This document shows positions 31,162 through 36,871 of a DNA stretch of 36,871 nt, one piece after another; position 1 is the first letter of the stretch, and each line of letters opens with the position of its first letter. The notes beneath the pieces are model-generated. The model was not told where the DNA came from. It did not search any database and saw only the letters and a list, made by a program, of their open reading frames with translations. The translations under genes were made by a program, and so were the position numbers. Source of the DNA: an uncultured Campylobacter sp. (GTDB taxonomy: Bacteria > Campylobacterota > Campylobacteria > Campylobacterales > Campylobacteraceae); NCBI RefSeq assembly GCF_938030815.1, contig NZ_CALHII010000205.1:1-36871 (forward strand), read 5' to 3'.

Positions 31162-32142
31162 ATGAACGAAATTTTAGAGCGAATTTACGAAATAGAAAAC
31201 ATCGCCGAATTAGAAATTTTTCTGCGCGCTTGGGATCAAATTTTAATTCGCGAGCGGCTGCTGGGCGAATTTGACCGCTACGCCTTTTATAAAAACGCTA
31301 GCGAGTGGAACAAGGCCGTTAAAATTTGCGAATGCCTAGCGATCGTAGGCTGGGGCGAGCGCGAGAGCTTGGAGGCGCTGCGCGGGAAATTTTACAACGG
31401 CTATGCAATGACCTATTTTTTAAATGCGCACGGCGAGGCGCGCTTTGTAGAAGCTATGTGGTCGAAACGCAAAACGGGGCTTACGATGCAAGACGGCGAT
31501 ACGTTTTTTCACGAAAGCCCGGACGCGGCGGGCAAAACGCTCTCGCGCCCAGTAAAAGAGGACATACAAGACGTCAAATTAAACAGCCAGCGCAACTGGA
31601 TAGCCAAAAATCCAGTCCGCATCACGCGCGCTATCAGCAACTGCTACGAAAACTCGCACGCCGTGATAGAAAGCCTCTTTGCGGATCTACAACCGGCGCT
31701 TAATGCCAAAATGCGCCCCGAAATTTACGGCTGCGCGATCAACTACATAAAGCTATCGTGCCCATTTAGCTTCTCGGATGGCGGCTGCAAAACAAACTAC
31801 ATCATCGCGCCCGATAAGCCGCGCCTAAGCTCGCAGCGCGCCTGGGAGCTGATACACGAAATGATGAGCGAGGAGCAGAGGCGCGCGGGCGGTTACTTTT
31901 TGCGAAATAGATTTGAGTATTCGCCGTTTAGAAAAGACACGGGCAAAACGGACGCGTTGATACATTTCGAGCCCGAATTTGGCGAGCTAGCACCCATGGA
32001 GCAAAAGCGAAAGATGGGCGAGTATTTTTTGACGGCGCTAAAGCAGATCGCGCAAAAGCAAAGCAAGCTTGAGTATGATTTCGCCGCGATGATAGAGGAT
32101 TTTGGTAAAATTTTAGACGAGTGGACGGCGGCTGAAATTTAG
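31162..32142 (+). CDS. Unknown soluble protein, first gene of an immunity-like cluster
   Basis: Not recognised. The 326-aa protein is acidic and soluble and has no signal peptide. The first ~90 residues are helical (NEILERIYEIENIAELEIFL). The middle has an aromatic-rich region (FYNGYAMTYFLNAHGEARFVEAMW, INYIKLSCPFSFSDGGCKTNY). The C-terminal third is helical (MGEYFLTALKQIAQKQSKLEYDFAAMIEDFGKIL). ATG 31162 has AAAGG 7 nt upstream; a TTG 6 bp earlier is less likely. The next three plus-strand genes look like toxin-immunity families, so a role in such a system is possible, but only by position. Confidence 0.65.
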   Translation: MNEILERIYEIENIAELEIFLRAWDQILIRERLLGEFDRYAFYKNASEWNKAVKICECLAIVGWGERESLEALRGKFYNGYAMTYFLNAHGEARFVEAMWSKRKTGLTMQDGDTFFHESPDAAGKTLSRPVKEDIQDVKLNSQRNWIAKNPVRITRAISNCYENSHAVIESLFADLQPALNAKMRPEIYGCAINYIKLSCPFSFSDGGCKTNYIIAPDKPRLSSQRAWELIHEMMSEEQRRAGGYFLRNRFEYSPFRKDTGKTDALIHFEPEFGELAPMEQKRKMGEYFLTALKQIAQKQSKLEYDFAAMIEDFGKILDEWTAAEI

Positions 32143-32261
32143 CGCTCGTCGGCGCGGCGCTTTAAAACACATCGGCGGCGAGCAAATCCGCGCCGTAAAT
32201 TTAAGTGCTTGCGTAAATCATAAAATTTCACTAAAATTTTAAAATCAAATTTAAAGGATAG

Positions 32262-33154
32262 ATGATGAGGCAGATCACGATGCAGGAGGCTTTGGACGCG
32301 GTTAGCGAGCGCTACTGCAAAGGCCATCACTACGAAAACGTAGCACTCACCGATGAGATGGTGCGCCGCATCTGCGAAGTAAAAAGCCTCGTAAATATGG
32401 GCTTTATAGCCACGGCGATTACGGATGCGGCACTAGAGCATCTAGCCACGCTGCCGAAACTTGCGTATCTGTTTTTGCAAGATAGCGATAAGATAAGCGG
32501 CGAGGGCTTTAGATACTTTGCGGGGCACGCCAAGCTCGAACACATCGGTATCGAAAACGTTAGCATCACGGATGAGGGGCTAAAGCGATCGTGCAAATCC
32601 CGAAGCTAAAATCGCTGCGCCTGATCAATTCGCACGTGAGCTTTGTGGGGCTACTAGCCGTGGCGGATACGAAAATCCAGTTTTATCTAGACGGCGGGCA
32701 GTTTAGCAAGGAGCAAATCGCGGAATTTGAGCAGGCGCAAAGAGACGCCGCAAAGAGCAAAAAGAAGCTTGATCCGCAGGACGCTGCGGCGGCGCGGAGT
32801 GCGCTTTTAGAATTTTTCGCGGCGATGAGCGAGTGGGAGAAATTTGCCACATCGCGAATTGATGATCTGGACGACGGCGAGGTGCAGCGCAGATGCGACG
32901 AGCTATTTGCGCGCTACTGTACGCCCGTTAGGCGCAGCGGCTTCCGCCCCGAGGGCATCTCGTTTTCAATGATGGAGGGCGGCACCTACGGCAGGTACGA
33001 GCCAACGGACGCCGAATGCGAGAGCAAAAATAAAATTTACATCTACGCCAAGGACGAACACGGCTTTGCGCGCCGCTTCCTGCTCGTGCGCAAGGACGGG
33101 CGCTGGCTCGTAGATAAGTGCCAAGGCATGGACGGTAAAAACCGCGGGTTATAA
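32262..33154 (+). pseudogene. Leucine-rich-repeat / NTF2-like immunity-type gene broken by one frameshift
   Basis: Two frames form one protein. The first (32262–32609) begins MRQITMQEALDAVSERY and has leucine-rich units: ITDAALEHLATLPKLAYLFL, and GFRYFAGHAKLEHIGIE then SITDEGLK. After GGGCTAAAG at about 32580 the reading continues in the second frame (to 33154) as IVQIPKLKSLRLINSHVS, completing the repeat. Restoring one base there, for example AAAGGCGATC, gives one ~297-aa protein. The C-terminal ~115 residues (SALLEFFAAMSEWEKFA to RFLLVRKDGRWLVDKCQGMDG) resemble NTF2-fold immunity proteins. ATG 32265 is equally possible as start; AAAGGA lies upstream. Sequencing error is the alternative to a real mutation. 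Confidence 0.68.
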
Positions 33155-33334
33155 ATTTGAACGCAAAATGGGGGTTTAAATTTCATCTGCGGCGCGATCG
33201 CAGGGATGAAATTTTATCCTTGCTGCGGGCGCGGCGATAAAATTTCATCGGCGCTGCGAAAACAAAGACAAAGAGGACAAATGAGCGGTAAAATTTCTGC
33301 GTACGATGCGTACGGCGATTAAAGAAAGGTACGA

Positions 33335-33862
33335 ATGAAAAGGCGAATTTTCTCCGAGCTGGGCGGCTTCGTGGTGTACGAGCCCGCGCTGCTCGCGCAC
33401 TATTTGGATGAGCACGGGCTTGCGAGCGGCGACGTTCTTGCTTATTTTACGCAGACCGAGCACGGGGGCGCGGTTACAGAAGAGGGTATCGCAGTGCCGA
33501 TATCGGGCGTCCGCAGCGATTATTACAATTTTGCGGTTACCGTGGGCGAGGCGAGCGAGGAGATATTCGCACAAGACGAAGCGAAAATCATCTCTCGCGG
33601 CTGGGTTTTTCACTCCTCGGGCACGCTAAAAATCGTAGGCATCGGCTATTTTAAAGATATGAGCCGCATTAGCGAGCAAAACAGCCTAAGTTTTCGCGTA
33701 AAGCGCGGTCGGTACCGCTTGGAAATTTTAGGCGGATACCGAGGCGCAAATTTTAGCGGCGCGCCCGCCTCCCGCGATGATACGCCCGTTTTTCATCTAC
33801 GGCTTACGCCTTCTGCTGAGCCTAAATTTAGCGGCGATTTGGAAACGTCATTTTATTTTTAG
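33335..33862 (+). CDS. Unknown soluble protein in the immunity-like cluster
   Basis: The 175-aa protein is not recognised. It is mostly beta-strand: FVVYEPALLAHYLDEHG at the start, GIAVPISGVRSDYYNFAVTVGE in the middle, SGTLKIVGIGYF, then FRVKRGRYRLEILGGYRG and FHLRLTPSAEP near the end. There is no signal peptide. AAAGG lies 7 nt before the ATG. Small beta-rich soluble proteins of this kind often accompany polymorphic-toxin immunity genes; here that is inference from neighbours only. The 180-bp gap upstream holds AAATTT-type hexamers and no gene. Confidence 0.62.
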   Translation: MKRRIFSELGGFVVYEPALLAHYLDEHGLASGDVLAYFTQTEHGGAVTEEGIAVPISGVRSDYYNFAVTVGEASEEIFAQDEAKIISRGWVFHSSGTLKIVGIGYFKDMSRISEQNSLSFRVKRGRYRLEILGGYRGANFSGAPASRDDTPVFHLRLTPSAEPKFSGDLETSFYF

Positions 33863-33993
33863 CAGAATTTATAAAATTTCGCGTAAAATTTCTCTTTAAT
33901 GCGCGATGGGCAGGCAAATTTTATAAATTTAGCCGCATTTAACCGCTGCGCCGAGTAAAACGCTATAATCGGCGCCAAATTACGGGAGGCGAG

Positions 33994-34521
33994 ATGATTT
34001 TTGACGAACTTGTGGACGCGCTGGCGCAAAATGGCTGGCAGATACGGCGCAGGGATGAAATTTGCCCGCCGCAAAGCGAATTTTTGGGCAGTAGATTTAA
34101 AAATTTAAGCGAAGATTTTTACCGCTTCGTTTGCTCTTTTGAAATTTTGAGCGACGCTGCGGACGCCGTTTGGTTCGTGTCTGCCAGAGATTATGCGTCG
34201 TCTGGCGCGGATGAGGCGGAATTTTGCTACGGAGATTTTGAAAAAGATAGCCTGGAATGCGCGGCTAACGATGCGCAAAGAGCCGCCGTGAGCGCGTTTT
34301 GGAGCAGGTGCTTGCCGTTTTTGTTTTCGGTCAGGGGCGAGCGCTGTTTCGCGGGAATCCTCACGCAGGGCGCGGACACGGGCAAGATCGTATTCGGCGC
34401 GGAACCGATCTATGAGGACGCCCTACTCATCGCGCAAAGCTTCGAGGAGTTTATCGCCCTATTCCTTGCCGCACTCACGGACAAAAACGCCGCGAAATAT
34501 CCGCTTTCTTGCTTTGTGTAG
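33994..34521 (+). CDS. SUKH-like (SMI1/KNR4) candidate immunity protein
   Basis: The 175-aa soluble protein ends with a pattern typical of SUKH-superfamily immunity proteins. It has a strand pair around CLPFLFSVRGERCFAGIL, a second one around GKIVFGAEPIYEDALLIAQS, and a final helix SFEEFIALFLAAL. The N-terminal helix is FDELVDALAQNGW. SUKH proteins neutralise nuclease or deaminase toxins of contact-dependent systems. No toxin gene is present in the window, and the family call rests on pattern reading alone. GGGAGG lies 6 nt upstream of the ATG. Confidence 0.5.
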   Translation: MIFDELVDALAQNGWQIRRRDEICPPQSEFLGSRFKNLSEDFYRFVCSFEILSDAADAVWFVSARDYASSGADEAEFCYGDFEKDSLECAANDAQRAAVSAFWSRCLPFLFSVRGERCFAGILTQGADTGKIVFGAEPIYEDALLIAQSFEEFIALFLAALTDKNAAKYPLSCFV

Positions 34522-34688
34522 CGGCATGCGATACTGAAAAGCTGCCGAGCGGAGGTGAAGCAGTGCAGCGAGGTACGCGGCGCAGGACACAAATTTTATC
34601 CTCGCGCAAAATCTACGCCGCAGATCGTATCGGAGAGTAAAATTTCGCTCGATGTTTAAAGCAAAGCGCGGAAAAACAGCGCTGCAAA

Positions 34689-35068
34689 TTATACAAGCCA
34701 CAGAAGTCTGCCCGCACGGCTCTGCCATTCTATCTCCTTGAGCGCTTTAAGAATATCCTCGTTTTGAAATTTAATGCTTACCGATAGAAACGAGCAGTGC
34801 TCTACTCGCCCCAAAAGCGGCAGGTCGCTTGCGCAAAGTAGGAATTTTTGCGTGTCGTAGCGATACCGCTTGCCGCTAAATTCCACTATTTTGCCGCCGC
34901 GCAGACACAAGCACGCGCTGGGCTCATAGATCGTCGCGATGAAGTCTGGGGCTTTCTTTGACGGTAGAAGCTAAGCGCCTCTATAGGCTTCTGAACGTGT
35001 CCGTAGGCGAGATATAGCTCGTCCGCGATCTTTGCAGCGTCTTTTAAAATTTTATCTACTTCGTTCAT
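34689..35068 (-). pseudogene. Truncated, frameshifted AraC-family regulator remnant
   Basis: The first minus-strand frame (35068 down to about 34955) reads MNEVDKILKDAAKIADEL to ALSFYRQ. After a CAAAGAAAGCCCC run it continues in another frame as KAPDFIATIYEPSACLCLRG, then GKIVEFSGKRYRYDTQKFLL and SDLPLLGRV. Together this is the N-terminal cupin-like domain of AraC regulators of the YqhC type (residues 1 to ~115 of ~300). It needs one base restored, for example in the AAA run. It then ends at 34689 in unrelated sequence, so the two helix-turn-helix motifs that bind DNA are missing. It is divergent from a YqhD-like dehydrogenase, the same arrangement as yqhC–yqhD in E. coli. Confidence 0.72.
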
Positions 35069-35163
35069 GCTCGCTCCTTTAAATTTATGCAGATTACACT
35101 TACATTTGCACGATTAGGCAAGAAATTTGGAGTATCGTGCTACCGCAAAATTTTAAAAAAGGC

Positions 35164-35169
35164 TATAAT
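35164..35169 (+). promoter_or_regulatory. Promoter -10 box of the alcohol dehydrogenase
   Basis: A perfect TATAAT, 27 bp before ATG 35197, with AAAAAAGG just upstream. It lies inside a longer open frame that would start at 35137, so that start is ruled out for this transcript. Confidence 0.7.
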
Positions 35170-35196
35170 TTAGCAACTTTATTTAAAGGAGAAAAG

Positions 35197-36342
35197 ATGA
35201 CAAATTTTAGTTTTTGCAACCCCGTGAGGATAGAATTTGGCAAGGGTAAAGAGGAGCATATCGGGCAGTATATGAAGGAAGCGGGCGCGAAAAAAGCTCT
35301 CGTACTATACGGCAGCGAGCGCGTACGAAAGAGCGGTCTGATGGGCGTCGTGGAGAGCAGCTTAAAGGCAAGCGGTATAGAATTTACCCAGCTTGGCGGC
35401 ATAAAATCAAATCCCGTGCTAAGCAAAGTAAACGAAGCGATCAAGCTCGCTAAAGAATTCGGCGCCGATAGCGTGCTTGCTGTGGGCGGCGGAAGCGTGC
35501 TGGACTCGGCAAAAGCCGTAGCCGCGGGCGCTTGCTACGAGGGCGACGTGTGGGATTTTTTCACCGGCAAAAGCCCAAGCGCCGCGCTTAAAATTTTTGA
35601 TATCATCACCCTTGCCGCGACGGGCTCGGAGATGAACTGCGGCGGCGTGGTGACCAAGGAGCAGACTAAGCAAAAATACCCGATCAGCGCACCGTGTCTA
35701 TACCCGAAGGTCTCGGTCATAAACCCGCAGCTGCAAGCAACCGTCAGCCGCGAGTATCTCGTATATAGTGCGAGCGACATCATCGCGCACAGCATCGAGG
35801 GGTATTTTACCGCTAGCGTCCACCCGGAGATCGTACGAGCCTATATCGAAGCAAACATCAAAACCGTCATCCGCACGACCGAAGCTCTGCTTGCAGATCC
35901 GAGCGATTACGACGCGCGCGCCGAGTTTGCGTGGGCTGCGACGATGGCGCTAAACGGACTAACTTACGTGGGTGTGGGCGGCTTCGGCTATCCGAATCAT
36001 ATGATCGAGCATGCGATGAGCGCGGTCGTGGACTGCGCGCACGGAGCCGGTCTTAGCGTGGTAATGCCTGCGTGGATGAGGTGGTATAAGGATAGGAATT
36101 TAAGCGCGTTTGAGCGTTTCGCTCGTGAAATTTTTGGCCTTAAAAGCGCAGATGAAGGTATTACGGCGCTTAAAGCGTGGTTTGATAAGATCGATACGCC
36201 GACCAGCCTCGCGCAGCTTGGCATCGAAGGCAAGGTGCTAGACGAGGTCATAGACGTAGCCACGACAAACGCCAAAGCGTGGAATATGGCGGAGCTTTAC
36301 AGCCGTGAAAATATCGCTAAAATTTTAGATTTTGCAAAATAA
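35197..36342 (+). CDS. Iron-containing alcohol dehydrogenase (YqhD/BDH type)
   Basis: A group III NAD(P)H-dependent dehydrogenase acting on aldehydes, probably detoxifying short or reactive ones as YqhD does. The 381 residues show the nucleotide-binding GGGSVLDSAKAVAAG (97–111) and the LAATGSEMN stretch (139–147). Metal ligands are D194 and H198 in SDIIAHSIEG, and H268/H272 and H282 in FGYPNHMIEHAM and CAHGAG. This numbering nearly equals that of E. coli YqhD. GGAG lies 7 nt before the ATG. Its likely former regulator is a pseudogene on the opposite strand. A terminator follows at 36373. Cofactor preference and substrate are inference. Confidence 0.92.
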   Translation: MTNFSFCNPVRIEFGKGKEEHIGQYMKEAGAKKALVLYGSERVRKSGLMGVVESSLKASGIEFTQLGGIKSNPVLSKVNEAIKLAKEFGADSVLAVGGGSVLDSAKAVAAGACYEGDVWDFFTGKSPSAALKIFDIITLAATGSEMNCGGVVTKEQTKQKYPISAPCLYPKVSVINPQLQATVSREYLVYSASDIIAHSIEGYFTASVHPEIVRAYIEANIKTVIRTTEALLADPSDYDARAEFAWAATMALNGLTYVGVGGFGYPNHMIEHAMSAVVDCAHGAGLSVVMPAWMRWYKDRNLSAFERFAREIFGLKSADEGITALKAWFDKIDTPTSLAQLGIEGKVLDEVIDVATTNAKAWNMAELYSRENIAKILDFAK

Positions 36343-36372
36343 GGCGCTAGCGCATAGATAAAATTTAAATCG

Positions 36373-36396
36373 AAGGGGCGAGCGATCGCCCTTTTT
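36373..36396 (+). terminator. Rho-independent terminator of the alcohol dehydrogenase gene
   Basis: AAGGGGCGA (36373–36381) pairs with TCGCCCTTT (36386–36394, one G–U pair) around the tetraloop GCGA. The T-run CTTTTTC continues to 36396. It lies 31 bp after the stop. Confidence 0.8.
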
Positions 36397-36871
36397 CAAA
36401 AAAGCAGGCGGTAGTGTGGGCGCGCTAGCGATTATCCTTCCTAAAAAATAATCGGCTGCGCGGATAGCGAGATGATCGTCTTGCGTCCCTTAAATCCGCG
36501 GGGCTCGCTATGAGAAGGTAGAGACGATAAGCGGCGCGTCTAGATTTAAAGCGCAGGCGGCGGCGGATCGAGCACGAAATTTAGCTATGTTTGGAAGGGT
36601 AAATTTTGCCACATAATACTTGCACCGAATTTGATGCGCAAATCTCACAATAAATTTTACTCCGGCGAGAAGTTTTATCGCGTTTAATGGCTTTGCTTAA
36701 ACGCTCTTATCCTGCGCTATCTAAAAATTCGCTCGTTAAATTTTAATCTCGGCTTTATATTTGTGATTGCGAAATTTGCTTTTGCGTGCCGCTGCGTATT
36801 TAAATTTGCCTCTCGATGCTAAGCAGATCGCCGAAAATTTCTTTACAATACTGAATGAAGCGTTTGGGAAT
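36397..36871. other. End of window without a clear gene
   Basis: No supported gene in the first 400 bp, which hold scattered AAATTT hexamers. At the edge, one minus-strand frame (36871 down to TAA at 36800–36802) reads IPKRFIQYCKEIFGD and then LLSIERQI. A plus-strand frame there reads LPLDAKQIAENFFTILNEAF. Both look protein-like, only one can be real, and neither can be chosen from 70 bp. Confidence 0.3.

Noticed and set aside
35137..35196. Upstream ATG for the alcohol dehydrogenase
   Set aside because: The TATAAT promoter box lies inside this extension, and family alignment begins at the ATG preceded by GGAG (35197).
36800..36871. Partial gene at the right edge
   Set aside because: Both strands give protein-like frames over only about 70 bp, so no strand or family can be chosen. 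Described under the gene-free end instead of as a gene.

Overview
The window looks like chromosomal DNA of a relatively GC-rich Campylobacter or close relative (Campylobacterota), possibly one of the oral species. The reasons are a separate biotin-carrying pyruvate carboxylase subunit (PycB type), ATP-dependent PEP carboxykinase, the ilvE–SPFH gene pair, -10 boxes without clear -35 boxes, and an extreme abundance of the hexamer RAATTY, mostly AAATTT. Species-level placement is inference. No rRNA, tRNA, CRISPR array, insertion sequence or phage gene was found.

Layout. 1–8000: end of an unidentified gene with a terminator, a DsbB-like membrane protein on the minus strand that lacks the first CxxC, then a carbon module: TRAP permeases (dctQ, dctM), pycB and pckA, followed by a CAP-domain lipoprotein overlapping pckA. 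7986–11910 (minus): an unknown protein, then a dnaG–PP-loop ATPase operon. 11971–17183 (plus): LapB-like TPR protein, rnhA, rnc, aroC and a GNAT acetyltransferase. 17183–19764: two paralogous membrane proteins, each followed by the same 31-bp repeat, and a lipoprotein. 20281–22814: a small Cys-rich secreted protein with a broken signal peptide, its convergent membrane-anchored paralogue, and a methyltransferase. 23018–27257: AI-2E transporter, a YgbA/NOSP-family gene with an FNR-type palindrome near -41, a protein made of three helical repeats, mobA and outer membrane phospholipase A. 27716–31054: ilvE, SPFH protein and hisIE. 31162–34521: an accessory stretch of immunity-like genes, one frameshifted. 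34689–36342: a decayed AraC-type regulator divergent from a YqhD-like alcohol dehydrogenase.

The genes fit a non-glycolytic lifestyle. Organic acids are imported by TRAP permeases, oxaloacetate comes from pyruvate through PycB, and PEP is drawn off by PckA towards aromatic synthesis (AroC) and gluconeogenesis.

The most striking signal is at DNA level. RAATTY is the motif that C. jejuni natural transformation recognises when it is methylated by the orphan methyltransferase CtsM. Here it is not only common between genes. It is packed into long low-complexity, in-frame inserts that interrupt conserved proteins (HisIE, PldA, GNAT, DnaG) between or beside their domains. HisIE is the clearest case: ten copies lie in a 312-bp insert and about one in the remaining 700 bp. 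This suggests that protein linkers serve as landing ground for a DNA-uptake or self-recognition motif.
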